This document shows positions 1-7,577 of a stretch of DNA of 64,000 bases, one piece after another. Each line of letters begins with the position of its first letter. Position 1 is the first letter of the stretch. The notes beneath the pieces were generated by a model, which made no database searches, was not told the DNA's origin, and saw only the letters and a list, made by a program, of their open reading frames with translations. The translations under genes and the position numbers were made by a program. The stretch is from Candidatus Accumulibacter aalborgensis (GTDB taxonomy: Bacteria > Pseudomonadota > Gammaproteobacteria > Burkholderiales > Rhodocyclaceae): positions 140,872 to 204,871 of the forward strand of contig NZ_FLQX01000094.1 of NCBI RefSeq assembly GCF_900089955.1. The letters are read 5' to 3'.

Positions 1-97
1 CTTCGCCGTCGCCGCCGGCATCGGCATCTTCTTCGGCTTCTATCCGGCGCGCCGCGCGGCGGCGCTCGATCCGATCGAGGCGCTGCGCCATCAATAG
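1..97 (+). CDS. ABC transporter permease, C-terminal end (partial)
   Basis: The window opens inside a reading frame (codons from base 2) that ends at TAG 95-97. The 31 visible residues finish with the motif [18 protein letters not shown], the typical last cytoplasmic segment of FtsX/MacB-type ABC permeases after their final membrane helix. These permeases work with an ATPase to export or extract lipoproteins, lipids or peptides. Substrate cannot be inferred from the tail. The last bases of this gene and the sequence after it recur imperfectly at 795-834, beyond the toxin-antitoxin pair. Confidence 0.75.
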   Translation, partial: FAVAAGIGIFFGFYPARRAAALDPIEALRHQ

Positions 98-116
98 CCT
101 GACCGGCTACAATCTC
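77..116 (+). repeat. Direct repeat copy 1 (end of ABC permease gene)
   Basis: Forty bases covering the last permease codons and 19 bases beyond the stop match 795-834 at 35 of 40 positions by eye. The match weakens but continues six bases upstream. The two copies bracket the relBE-like pair. Confidence 0.75.
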
Positions 117-218
117 ATAGTCGGCTGAGGCGATGGCCTTGCTGCGCAGCAGGTGGTCATCGACAGGATCTGTTTAGCGCCCTATACTGAGCCCTGTTTA
201 ACGTGCCACGGAGCAATC

Positions 219-467
219 ATGACCCACCAAGTGCTTACGGAGACCACTGCCAGTGTCTCTGAACTCAAGAAGAACCCGATGCGCACGGTGGCTGCTGGTG
301 AAGGCTTCGCGGTCGCGATTCTCAATCGGAACGAACCGGCCTTCTATTGCGTGCCCGCCAAGGCTTATGAAGCGCTGATGGATAAGCTAGAAGACCTGGA
401 ACTGAACGCCATCGCCGATGCGCGCGCCGGACAGCCGGTCATCAGAGTTACCCTTGATGACCTTTGA
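219..467 (+). CDS. Type II antitoxin, Phd/YefM (RelB/StbD-like) family
   Basis: An 82-residue protein beginning MTHQVLTETTASVSELKKNP. The N-terminal block SVSELKKNPMRTV followed by a hydrophobic strand and 'PAFYCVPAKAYEALMDKLEDLEL' is typical of Phd/YefM-type antitoxins that bind DNA with the N-terminal half and wrap the toxin with the C-terminal half. ATG 219 has GGAG nine bases upstream. A frame open from 153 would add 22 atypical residues, so 219 is preferred. The gene overlaps the toxin gene by 11 bases, indicating translational coupling. The expected role is neutralising the RelE-like toxin and repressing the pair. Confidence 0.85.
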   Translation: MTHQVLTETTASVSELKKNPMRTVAAGEGFAVAILNRNEPAFYCVPAKAYEALMDKLEDLELNAIADARAGQPVIRVTLDDL

Positions 468-756
468 ACTGGCGTTTCTCGATGACGCGTTGACAGAATG
501 GGAACACCTCGACCATCCCGTCCGCGAACAATTCAAAGCCAAATTGCGCGAGCGCCTGGAAAACCCGCGCGTACCTTCCGCCAAGCTCAGCGGCCACAGC
601 GACCGTTACAAGATCAAGTTGCGCAGTGTCGGCTATCGGCTCGTTTATGAGGTGTGCGATCAGGAGATCATTGTCGTAGTGGTTGCGGTGGGCCGTCGCG
701 ACCGTAACGCCGTGTATACCGCAGCGGCGAAACGACCCGTGCCGGAATCTCGATGA
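457..756 (+). CDS. RelE/ParE-superfamily toxin
   Basis: A 99-residue basic protein starting MTFELAFLDDALTEWEHLD. The order 'FLDDALTEWEHLDHPVREQFKAKL', 'YKIKLRSVGYRLVYEV', 'VVVVAVGRRDRNAVY' matches the RelE fold: an amphipathic helix pair followed by a four-stranded sheet with Arg residues that contact mRNA on the ribosome. It overlaps the antitoxin gene by 11 bases. The final residues (AAAKRPVPESR) are encoded by DNA that recurs after the next gene at 1389, so the original C terminus may have been replaced by a repeat. Ribosome-dependent mRNA cleavage is a family inference. Confidence 0.85.
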   Translation: MTFELAFLDDALTEWEHLDHPVREQFKAKLRERLENPRVPSAKLSGHSDRYKIKLRSVGYRLVYEVCDQEIIVVVVAVGRRDRNAVYTAAAKRPVPESR

Positions 757-775
757 CTTGCCGAGGGATCTGACC
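726..775 (+). repeat. Gene-end repeat, copy 1 (inside and after RelE-like toxin)
   Basis: About 50 bases starting GGCGAAACGACCCGTG. The first 16 bases are identical to 1389-1404, and roughly 39 of 50 positions match overall. This copy supplies the last toxin codons and its stop. Confidence 0.6.
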
Positions 776-794
776 GTAGTGGCAACTGCCGATT

Positions 795-834
795 GAGGCA
801 CTACGCCATCAATGGCCCGACAGGCTACAATCTC
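795..834 (+). repeat. Direct repeat copy 2 (duplicate of permease gene end)
   Basis: Resembles 77-116 (35 of 40 identical) but here is not attached to any permease reading frame. It sits 30 bases before the gamma carbonic anhydrase start. It suggests that the region between the copies was inserted or duplicated. Confidence 0.75.
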
Positions 835-864
835 GCGCTCAAAACCACCACGAGACCCTAGCCC

Positions 865-1386
865 ATGCCCATTTTCGCCATCGGCGCCCGCCGCCCACAG
901 TTCGACCCACAAAGCTGGGTCGCCCCAACCGCCGTCGTCATCGGCGACGTCCATCTGGCGAGAAACGCCTCGGTCTGGTGGAACGCCACGTTACGCGGCG
1001 ACAACGATCCGATCAGCATAGGCGAGAACAGCAACATCCAGGACAACAGCGTGTTGCACACCGATGAAGGCGTACCGCTGACGATCGGCCGCAACGTCAC
1101 CGTCGGCCACCTGGTGATGCTGCATGGCTGCACGGTCGGCGACGGTTCGCTGATCGGCATCGGCTCGGTGCTACTCAACCGCTCGGTGATCGGCAAGGGC
1201 TGCATCGTCGGCGCCAACACGCTGATCCCCGAAGGCAAGGTCTTTCCCGACCACTCGCTGATCGTCGGCTCACCCGGCAAGGTGTTTCGCCAGCTCAGCG
1301 ATGAAGAAGTCGCCCGCCTCGCGCATAGCGCCGAGCACTATGTCGCCAACTGGCAGCGCTACCTGCGCGAACTGGCAGCCTTGTAA
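865..1386 (+). CDS. Gamma carbonic anhydrase family protein (YrdA-type)
   Basis: A 173-residue left-handed beta-helix protein with repeated hexapeptide turns (for example NVTVGHLVMLHGCTVGDG and GSLIGIGSVLL). The three zinc-binding histidines of the gamma-CA fold are visible as H65 (SVLHTD), H82 and H87 (VGHLVMLHG). Length fits the YrdA/PaaY group, trimeric zinc enzymes or acyltransferase-like proteins. Whether it hydrates CO2 cannot be told. The start MPIFAIGARRPQF is the family's normal N terminus. It stands alone between two repeat copies. Confidence 0.9.
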   Translation: MPIFAIGARRPQFDPQSWVAPTAVVIGDVHLARNASVWWNATLRGDNDPISIGENSNIQDNSVLHTDEGVPLTIGRNVTVGHLVMLHGCTVGDGSLIGIGSVLLNRSVIGKGCIVGANTLIPEGKVFPDHSLIVGSPGKVFRQLSDEEVARLAHSAEHYVANWQRYLRELAAL

Positions 1387-1388
1387 GG

Positions 1389-1438
1389 GGCGAAACGACC
1401 CGTGTCGGCATCTCCATCAGTGGCCAAGCGACTTGACC
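1389..1438 (+). repeat. Gene-end repeat, copy 2 (after gamma carbonic anhydrase)
   Basis: Begins three bases after the carbonic anhydrase stop and matches 726-775 (16 identical bases, then scattered differences). It belongs to the 382-base non-coding stretch before the PEP-CTERM gene. Confidence 0.6.
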
Positions 1439-1533
1439 CCCAGGCCACGCCGCGCGCCTTGACCGGCGCCAGACACGCCCGCTGCGTCCGGGGTTCGGCG
1501 CAGGCGGGCGGCACGTGCCTTGCCTTGCGGGGA

Positions 1534-1552
1534 GTGTCGGAAAATTTTACAC
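1534..1552. promoter_or_regulatory. Candidate upstream activator site for the PEP-CTERM promoter
   Basis: An AT-rich near-palindrome with GTGT and ACAC ends around AAAATTTT, about 145 bases before the predicted sigma-54 start site. That distance suits an enhancer for a sigma-54 activator. PEP-CTERM genes in related bacteria are controlled by the PrsK/PrsR two-component system with RpoN. Assigning this site to PrsR is an inference. Confidence 0.3.
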
Positions 1553-1670
1553 TTGCCCCTCACTTCCGGCCATCACCGGGCCGATAAAAGCCTGGCAGAA
1601 GAGATGTGAAGACTATATTTGTGTTAAAAAACAATAGACTGAACTTTTTTTCCCGGAAACTGAAGAATCA

Positions 1671-1686
1671 TGGCACGGGCTTTGCT
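1671..1686 (+). promoter_or_regulatory. Sigma-54 (RpoN) promoter of the PEP-CTERM gene
   Basis: TGGCACGGGCTTTGCT matches the -24/-12 consensus TGGCAC-N5-TTGCW exactly. The GG (1672-1673) and GC (1684-1685) are 12 bases apart as required. The start site would be near 1697, giving a 5' leader of about 72 bases before ATG 1769. It implies control by an enhancer-binding activator rather than housekeeping expression. Confidence 0.8.
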
Positions 1687-1768
1687 ATATAGAAGCAAGC
1701 GGACGACAACTGACCGCGGCGGCAAACTCATTAGCGAAATTGAACAACATTCCCTTGAGGAGAATTTA

Positions 1769-2641
1769 ATGAACGTACGTAAACTGACTTCCGCCCTGGC
1801 GATCGCTGGCATCATGAGCCTTCCGGCCATCGCCCAGGCGATCACCGTCGCCGGGATCAACTTCCCCGCCGGACTCGTCTTCGAAACGGCCAACCTCTTC
1901 GAGGCCGAAGACTTCAGCAAGCCTGGCAACGGCGACGGCGTGATCCAGGTCGGTGAATACCTGCTCGGCATCGGCTACGTGACGTCGATCCAGGACGCAG
2001 CGAACAATGTGGTCTGGTCGAATGGGCAAAACGGCAAGGAGCTGACCATCAAGATCAGCAACTACTTGGCGCAAAGCGCTTCCACCACGCCTGTCGGCGG
2101 ACCGATCTTCCTCGACCAGATCCTCTTTTCAGGGGGCAATGTCGAAATCTACTCGCAAGATGTGGGTACCTTCAGCGCGGCTGGCTCGCAAGCCGCCGGC
2201 GTGGCAAGCGTCAGCGGCGGTGCCAACAACGTGCTCTTCCTGAGCCTGGTCGGTTCTCCGCTCGGTGGCTACGCCCCCGATGGCATCACGCCAATAACGC
2301 TGGAGTCCGACGGTCTGCGCAACGGCGGCAACCCCTTCGAAACCGCGTTCAACCTTAGCGGCCGTGGTTTTCTCGATATCACCGGTGGCGTTGCTGCCGG
2401 ATATTTTGACACCGATACCTTCCTGTGCGGTGCGTCGAGCGGAGCTCCCTGCCCGGACCTGGCAGACAAGACCTTCTCGTCGTCGTCGCAACTCGCAGCG
2501 ACTGCAGGTACTTCATGGACCTCGCGTGGCACTGGCGAAATCTACGACTACGCCATCCCGGAACCCGCCAGCCTGGCTCTCCTGGGTATCGGCCTGCTGG
2601 GTATCGGTTTCGGTCGCCGCAAGGCCGCTGCCGCCGCCTGA
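1769..2641 (+). CDS. PEP-CTERM sorting domain protein (exported)
   Basis: A 290-residue exported protein. Residues 1-24 (MNVRKLTSALAIAGIMSLPA, then IAQA) form a signal peptide. The C terminus carries PEPASLALLG, a hydrophobic helix and a GRRK basic tail, the tripartite exosortase recognition signal. In between is a Gly/Ser/Asn-rich beta-type region with few charged residues and a Cys pair near 'FLCGASSGAPCPD'. ATG 1769 is preceded by TTGAGGAG at good spacing; the in-frame upstream extension to 1670 runs through the sigma-54 promoter and is rejected. Such proteins are processed by exosortase XrtA and accompany exopolysaccharide and floc formation. Its specific function is unknown. Confidence 0.9.
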   Translation: MNVRKLTSALAIAGIMSLPAIAQAITVAGINFPAGLVFETANLFEAEDFSKPGNGDGVIQVGEYLLGIGYVTSIQDAANNVVWSNGQNGKELTIKISNYLAQSASTTPVGGPIFLDQILFSGGNVEIYSQDVGTFSAAGSQAAGVASVSGGANNVLFLSLVGSPLGGYAPDGITPITLESDGLRNGGNPFETAFNLSGRGFLDITGGVAAGYFDTDTFLCGASSGAPCPDLADKTFSSSSQLAATAGTSWTSRGTGEIYDYAIPEPASLALLGIGLLGIGFGRRKAAAAA

Positions 2642-2667
2642 GCCTGATCGTCAGTCCGCTGCACCTG

Positions 2668-2696
2668 AAACCCCGCCTTATGGCGGGGTTTTTTTT
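2668..2696 (+). terminator. Rho-independent terminator after the PEP-CTERM gene
   Basis: Stem AACCCCGCC / GGCGGGGTT with a TTAT loop, followed by a run of eight T. It lies 27 bases after the stop codon and before the convergent methyltransferase gene. Confidence 0.92.
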
Positions 2697-2720
2697 CGTC
2701 CCCTGGTTCTGTCGCGACCC

Positions 2721-3821
2721 CTACTTGGTCGCAATGATGGCCGTGTGTTCTCTCGGCAGTTCAACGCGTTCGATGGTCGAAAAACCGGCCTGTCGACACA
2801 GTTCCTCGTACTCCTTTTTCATGTAGATCATTCCCCTTCCGGTCGCCAGTCCGATGAAATAAGGGGAACCCATGGCCGCCGCAAGGGGCCCATCGCCTGA
2901 ATCCTGTTCCATGATGTCGAAGACGATGACCCGCCCCCCTGGGGAAAGTTTGTCGTAGGCTTTTTTCAGGAAGGAGATGTCTTCCGATTTTGACCAGATG
3001 CACAGGAAGTGGCAGAACATGAAAGCATCCGCTCCTTCTGGAAACGAATCGGTGAACACGTTGCCAGGCACTGCCGACAGCCGATCGGACATTCCTTGCC
3101 GGGCAAAATTCTCGGCCGCCTTGCCGCAAATACTCGGCAAGTCGAAAACGCGGCCCTGTAAGTGAGGGTGCCTACGGGCGACGGCAAGGAGATTGGTCCC
3201 ATTGCCACCGCCCAGGTCGACCAGTAATCGCGTCTTGCCGAAATCGACATATCTCGCCAGGAGATCATTGGCCTGAACGGAAATTTCCTGCATTGAGTCC
3301 TGGAAGATCTTTTCCAGCGCCGGGTGCGCTTCCAGGCGTTCATATAGCGTTTCTCCGGTGCCGGAAATTTCCTCCAGACCAACGTTTCGCTGTTCCTTGA
3401 GAGACTCGAGAAAGCGCGCCATCGGCTTGTACACTATGTATTTTTGCCACAGGATCGTGGCCTTCACGTTGCGCGGATTCTGGGAAGAGAAAGCGATTCG
3501 CGCCATTATGGTGTTGGCGTAACGATCGCCCCTCTTTTTCAGGACACCGTTGGCCGTCAGCGTCTGTACCAGGATTCGGCAGGGCTGCTCGGCCAGGTCC
3601 AGCCGACGTGCCAGCTCGGCAAGAGTCATGGCCCCTTCGGCACGCAGGATGGTGAACAAATCCAGCTCCACCGCCGCCGCCAATGCCTGAAAGTAAATAT
3701 GGCCGGCGGCAATACGATAAAACTGCTTGATGGAAGACGCCAGGACGATGCCATCCACAAAATGGACGCGATACATCCGCTCCGACCACAGCCAGAGGCG
3801 AGACATCAATTGCGATCTCAT
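2721..3821 (-). CDS. SAM-dependent O-methyltransferase (hydroxyneurosporene/ASMT-type)
   Basis: A 366-residue protein with the two-domain plan of the Methyltransf_2 family. An N-terminal winged-helix dimerisation domain (about residues 30-120, with AELARRLDLAEQPCRILVQTL) is followed by a Rossmann methyltransferase domain. The SAM-binding glycine motif LLVDLGGGNGTNLLAVA is at about residue 200, and FPEGADAFMFCHFL and SPGGRVIVFDIME form later strands. The family methylates small hydroxylated compounds (carotenoids, quinones, polyketides); the substrate here is unknown. ATG 3821 has AAAGGGGGAAAGGA just upstream. It is monocistronic and convergent with the PEP-CTERM gene. Confidence 0.85.
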   Translation of the reverse strand: MRSQLMSRLWLWSERMYRVHFVDGIVLASSIKQFYRIAAGHIYFQALAAAVELDLFTILRAEGAMTLAELARRLDLAEQPCRILVQTLTANGVLKKRGDRYANTIMARIAFSSQNPRNVKATILWQKYIVYKPMARFLESLKEQRNVGLEEISGTGETLYERLEAHPALEKIFQDSMQEISVQANDLLARYVDFGKTRLLVDLGGGNGTNLLAVARRHPHLQGRVFDLPSICGKAAENFARQGMSDRLSAVPGNVFTDSFPEGADAFMFCHFLCIWSKSEDISFLKKAYDKLSPGGRVIVFDIMEQDSGDGPLAAAMGSPYFIGLATGRGMIYMKKEYEELCRQAGFSTIERVELPREHTAIIATK

Positions 3822-4102
3822 TCCTTTCCCCCTTTAGCCAAATTCACCGTACCGAAACAATCCGGCGGGCGAAACCAGCGCCATCGGCAGGAACGTAATG
3901 ATCGACCCAGCCGCACAGCATCATCTTAGCTGATCAGCGGCCGGGGAACGGCCAAAATTCGCCTTCGGCGAGGCGTCGACTTCCCTCGTTCGCTGTGCCG
4001 ATGTCGAGGATGCCTGCCCGGGACTTCGGTGAGACGGCGACGGCAAGCATCGAGCCGTGCGCTTGCCGCCCGGCTCGCCGGGCTTGATGGTCTCCCGGCC
4101 AA
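3822..4102. other. Intergenic region without recognised gene
   Basis: 281 bases between the methyltransferase start and the mnmA stop. It holds the methyltransferase promoter region and a short TTCG-loop hairpin near 3960 (TCGCC/GGCGA) with no T-run. Open frames here are codon-bias shadows. Confidence 0.5.
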
Positions 4103-5197
4103 TTACGCGATCACGCCGCCTCCGAGGCAGACGCGACTCTCGTAGACGACCGCCGACTGCCCCGGTGTGATCGCCCATTGCGGCTCGGCAAAACTGATCA
4201 GGCACGAGCGCGCGTCGACCCGCTCGACCTCGCACGGTGCGTCGGCCTGGCGGTAGCGCGTCCTGGCGGTATACACCCAGTGCGTATGCGGCGGCTCGCC
4301 GGAAACCCAGGACAGATCGCTGGCCGTCAACTGGTCGGCCAGCAGCGCCGGATGGGTATGCCCCTGGACGACGTAGAGGACGTTCCTGGCGATATCCTTC
4401 CTGGCCACGAACCAGGCGTCGTGGTCACCACTGGCGCCAGTCCTGCCGCCTTTCACCCCACCGATGTGCAGGCCCTTGCGCTGGCCGATGGTGTGGTAGG
4501 CGACGCCATCGTGCTCGCCGAGCACCCGGTCGTCGTCGAGGCCACGAATCTCGCCTTTCTTTGCCGGCAGATAGCGCATCAGGAACTCCTTGAACGGTCG
4601 CTCGCCGATGAAGCAGATGCCGGTCGAATCCTTCTTGAGCGCCAAATGCAGCCCGGCCGCGGCGGCCATCGCTCGAACCTCGCGCTTGTACAGCCCGCCC
4701 AGCGGGAACAGCGTCTTCGCCAATTGCTGCTGATTGAGACGATGCAGGAAATAGCTCTGGTCCTTGGTGCCGTCCTCGGCCTTGAGCAACTGCCAGGCGC
4801 CTGCGAACTCGCGCACACCGGCGTAATGACCGGTGGCGATCCGGTCGGCGCCGATCTTCAGCGCATGCTCGAGAAAGGCGCTGAACTTGATCTCCGAGTT
4901 GCACAGCACGTCCGGGTTCGGCGTACGACCGGCCTGGTATTCTTCGAGGAAGTGCGCAAAAACGCGTTCCTTGTATTCGCCGGCGAAGTTCACCACTTCG
5001 ACATCGATGCCGAGGGTGTCGGCAACGCTGAGCACGTCGATCAGATCCTGACGCGACGAGCAATATTCGTCGGTATCGTCGTCCTCCCAGTTCTTCATGA
5101 ACAGGCCAAGCACATGCCAGCCCTGTTCCTTGAGCAACAGGGCTGCCACCGACGAATCGACGCCCCCTGACAAGCCGACAACCACTGTTTTGTTCAT
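4103..5197 (-). CDS. mnmA: tRNA-specific 2-thiouridylase MnmA
   Basis: A 364-residue enzyme that thiolates U34 of tRNA-Lys, -Glu and -Gln, taking sulfur from the IscS/Tus relay and activating the base with ATP. The PP-loop SGGVDSS (residues 10-16) and both catalytic cysteines, C99 in [13 protein letters not shown] and C195 in [10 protein letters not shown], are present. The GQRKGL motif and the C-terminal beta-barrel are complete. It is the last gene of a minus-strand operon nudJ-(secreted protein)-mnmA, 13 bases after its neighbour. The nudJ-mnmA association is also seen in E. coli. Length and motifs indicate an intact gene. Confidence 0.97.
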   Translation of the reverse strand: MNKTVVVGLSGGVDSSVAALLLKEQGWHVLGLFMKNWEDDDTDEYCSSRQDLIDVLSVADTLGIDVEVVNFAGEYKERVFAHFLEEYQAGRTPNPDVLCNSEIKFSAFLEHALKIGADRIATGHYAGVREFAGAWQLLKAEDGTKDQSYFLHRLNQQQLAKTLFPLGGLYKREVRAMAAAAGLHLALKKDSTGICFIGERPFKEFLMRYLPAKKGEIRGLDDDRVLGEHDGVAYHTIGQRKGLHIGGVKGGRTGASGDHDAWFVARKDIARNVLYVVQGHTHPALLADQLTASDLSWVSGEPPHTHWVYTARTRYRQADAPCEVERVDARSCLISFAEPQWAITPGQSAVVYESRVCLGGGVIA

Positions 5198-5210
5198 CTC
5201 TTTGCCCTTG

Positions 5211-5837
5211 CTAGCGTTCGACAGTCGATTCCTTGCCAGGCCCGCCGACCAGCACGGTTCCCACTCCCTCCACTTCGCCTGCGCCGGCCAACCAGTCCGC
5301 CAGCGCCATCACCACGGCGGGCTGGCCGTTGTCGCGAAACCAGCTATCGACGACATGGCGCGCCGACCCGCCAGCCGTAGCCCGCTCGCCGGCCGGATCC
5401 TCCAGTTCTTCGATCTGCGCCGAGTAGTGCAGCTCGAACAGATAGCGTGTGCGTTGCACCACTTCGAGAACACGGTGGAAACGTAGCCAGCCGCGCGCTT
5501 CGAGCAGGTGCAGCAGGCGGGTGGTGGTCGTCGAGTGGTCGATACAGTCCATCCGTCCATAGACGCCGTGGTCGGCGTAGTTGCCGCCGCGGTCGGCCGA
5601 AATCGGCGTCTGCTCACCGGCCCAGCCGAGCAGCCAGCCAATCGCCAGCGACAGCCTTTCACGCTCGTCGGGCGCGCTCTGCGCAGTGCCGAGCAGCGCG
5701 CGCACCTGATCCAGTTGATGGCCAGCATAGTGCACCTCAGCCTCGGCCAGACAACCGTAGTTGTAGCAGACGCGCACCGTCTCGGCCATCGCGCCAGGCG
5801 CCGCGCAACCGAGCGCCAACCACAGCAGCCACATCAT
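5211..5837 (-). CDS. Secreted protein of unknown function
   Basis: A 208-residue protein with an N-terminal signal peptide ([18 protein letters not shown], cleavage near residue 18). The mature part has two early cysteines ([14 protein letters not shown]), a conserved-looking block [20 protein letters not shown] around residue 100, and [17 protein letters not shown] do not recognise a named domain. The first codon overlaps the nudJ stop (ATGA arrangement), and mnmA follows within 13 bases, so it is co-transcribed with both. Any link to tRNA thiolation is only positional. Confidence 0.7.
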   Translation of the reverse strand: MMWLLWLALGCAAPGAMAETVRVCYNYGCLAEAEVHYAGHQLDQVRALLGTAQSAPDERERLSLAIGWLLGWAGEQTPISADRGGNYADHGVYGRMDCIDHSTTTTRLLHLLEARGWLRFHRVLEVVQRTRYLFELHYSAQIEELEDPAGERATAGGSARHVVDSWFRDNGQPAVVMALADWLAGAGEVEGVGTVLVGGPGKESTVER

Positions 5838-6283
5838 GGGCCGTAGTGGGTCAGCAATTCAAGCGGATAGCGCCGGCCGGCCAGCCAGTCCTCGATGCAG
5901 CGCAAGACCAATGGGCTGCGGTGATGCGCTTCGCGCTGCCTGATTTTGGCGAGCGTCAGCCAGTGAGCAGCCAGGATGCCCTCATCGAGCGAGCGCACCG
6001 GATCGTGCCCGGTAATCTCGCCCCCGAAGGCAAAGCGCAGATAGGTCAGGTCGCGCGCCTCGTTGCGGTAGTTGTAGACGCCAAGCAGGTATTGCGGATG
6101 CAGCGTATAGGCAGTCTCTTCGAGGGTTTCGCGAATCACGGCAGCGATCAGTGATTCGCGGCACTCGAGATGGCCAGCCGGCTGGTTGTAGCAGATGCCG
6201 TCCTCGGTTTCCTCTTCGACAAGCAGAAAGCGGCCGTCGCGTTCGAGCACCGAAGCGACGGTCACATTGGGTTTCCAGACCAT
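5834..6283 (-). CDS. nudJ: NUDIX hydrolase NudJ (phosphatase)
   Basis: A 149-residue Nudix protein starting MVWKPNVTVASVLERDGRFL, closely resembling the N terminus of E. coli NudJ, which hydrolyses HMP-pyrophosphate and various nucleotides. The Nudix box is GHLECRESLIAAVIRETLEE followed by TAY. The REXXEE metal site is intact, but the usual Gly of the EEXG motif is Ala. A longer frame to 6433 adds 50 unlikely residues running into the ilvE promoter region. ATG 6283 has AAGGTGG upstream. It heads the operon with mnmA and is divergent from ilvE. Confidence 0.88.
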   Translation of the reverse strand: MVWKPNVTVASVLERDGRFLLVEEETEDGICYNQPAGHLECRESLIAAVIRETLEETAYTLHPQYLLGVYNYRNEARDLTYLRFAFGGEITGHDPVRSLDEGILAAHWLTLAKIRQREAHHRSPLVLRCIEDWLAGRRYPLELLTHYGP

Positions 6284-6389
6284 GGCAGCCACCTTGCAGA
6301 GCGAGCAAAGAGGCCATTTTACCGCCAACGGAGAGGCGAAATCGGCTAGAATTTCCGCTTCAGGATTTCCGGCAAAGGGAGAAGAGACC

Positions 6390-7310
6390 ATGTCCATGGC
6401 GGATCGCGACGGATTCATCTGGTACGACGGCAAGCTGGTGCCGTGGCGCGACGCTACTACGCACGTGCTGACGCATACACTGCACTACGGCATGGGGGTT
6501 TTTGAGGGTATCCGCGCCTACAAGGCCGAAAAGGGCACGGCCATCTTCCGTCTCAGGGAGCATACCGACCGCCTGTTCAACTCGGCGTATATCTTCCAGA
6601 TGAAGATGCCCTGGGACAAGGCCACCTTGCTCGAAGCACAGAAAGAAGTGGTGCGCGCCAATGAACTCGATTCCTGCTACATCCGACCGATCGTCTTCTA
6701 CGGTTCGGAGGCCATGGGAATCGCCGCCACCGCGGTCAGCACGCACGTCGCCATTGCCGCATGGCCCTGGGGTGCTTACCTCGGCGCCGAAGGGATGGAG
6801 AAGGGAATTCGGGTCAAGACTTCATCCTTCACCCGTCACCACGTGAATATCAACATGTGCCGCTCGAAGTCGGTCGGCACTTACACCAACTCGATCCTCG
6901 CCCACCAGGAAGTGGCGCACGACGGCTACGACGAAGCACTGCTGCTCGACGTCGACGGCTACGTCGCCGAGGGTGCCGGCGAGAACGTCTTCATCGTCAA
7001 GAACGGCAAGCTGTACACCCCGGATCTGACGTCCTGCCTCGAGGGCATTACGCGCGCCTCGGTGCTGCAGCTCGCTGACGAACTGGGTATCCCGGTGATC
7101 GAAAAGCGGATCACCCGCGACGAGGTGTATTGCGCCGACGAAGCCTTCTTTACCGGCACCGCCGCCGAAGTGACGCCGATTCGCGAACTCGACAATCGCC
7201 AGGTCGGTGCCGGCCACCGCGGGCCGATCACCACTCGCCTCCAGAGTCTGTTCTTCGACTGCGTGAACGGCCGGGTGCCGGCGCATGAAGACTGGCTCGC
7301 CTACGTATAA
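6390..7310 (+). CDS. ilvE: Branched-chain amino acid aminotransferase
   Basis: A 306-residue fold-type IV PLP enzyme that carries out the last step of valine, leucine and isoleucine synthesis. The PLP lysine is K160 in the block NMCRSKSVGTYTNS. EGAGENVFIVKNG and FFTGTAAEVTPIRELD are the cofactor phosphate and substrate motifs. ATG 6390 follows AAAGGGAGAAGAG. The frame is open upstream to 6195 but that part runs through the divergent nudJ start. Length matches E. coli IlvE (309). Confidence 0.96.
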   Translation: MSMADRDGFIWYDGKLVPWRDATTHVLTHTLHYGMGVFEGIRAYKAEKGTAIFRLREHTDRLFNSAYIFQMKMPWDKATLLEAQKEVVRANELDSCYIRPIVFYGSEAMGIAATAVSTHVAIAAWPWGAYLGAEGMEKGIRVKTSSFTRHHVNINMCRSKSVGTYTNSILAHQEVAHDGYDEALLLDVDGYVAEGAGENVFIVKNGKLYTPDLTSCLEGITRASVLQLADELGIPVIEKRITRDEVYCADEAFFTGTAAEVTPIRELDNRQVGAGHRGPITTRLQSLFFDCVNGRVPAHEDWLAYV

Positions 7311-7333
7311 GCTCAGTTTGCAAGGTTGCTACC

Positions 7334-7540
7334 ATGTCTCGGAATATCCCGCAGAAGCCCATCCCAGTTATCGAGGTCACTGCCCGTGACCTGCCGCTGC
7401 ACTGTCCGACGAAAGGTGCACCGCTCTGGGCCAGGCACCCGCGCGTCTTTCTCGACGTCACGCACAGCGGCGAAGTCATCTGCCCCTATTGCAGCGCCCA
7501 CTATGTCTTCACGGGTGAATTGCCCAAGGGGCACCACTGA
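7334..7540 (+). CDS. Zinc-finger CHCC-type protein
   Basis: A 68-residue protein with the zf-CHCC ligand set C24, H35, C50 and C53 (LHCP, WARHPRVFLDV, VICPYC). The family is related to the mitochondrial complex I accessory subunit NDUFS6. Small bacterial members commonly lie beside ilvE and waaF in betaproteobacteria, as here (23 bases after ilvE, 37 before waaF). The role is unproven; zinc binding is inferred from the motif. Confidence 0.88.
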   Translation: MSRNIPQKPIPVIEVTARDLPLHCPTKGAPLWARHPRVFLDVTHSGEVICPYCSAHYVFTGELPKGHH

Positions 7541-7577
7541 TCGTCGGCAGCCCGGCTAGCCCGGTGAAGTGCCGACC

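Noticed and set aside
3950..3980. Short TTCG hairpin near 3960 as a terminator
   Set aside because: Stem of five pairs, no T-run, and not adjacent to any gene end.
3921..4235. Minus-strand frame between the methyltransferase and mnmA
   Set aside because: Arg-rich, overlaps mnmA and has no ribosome site or homology I can name.
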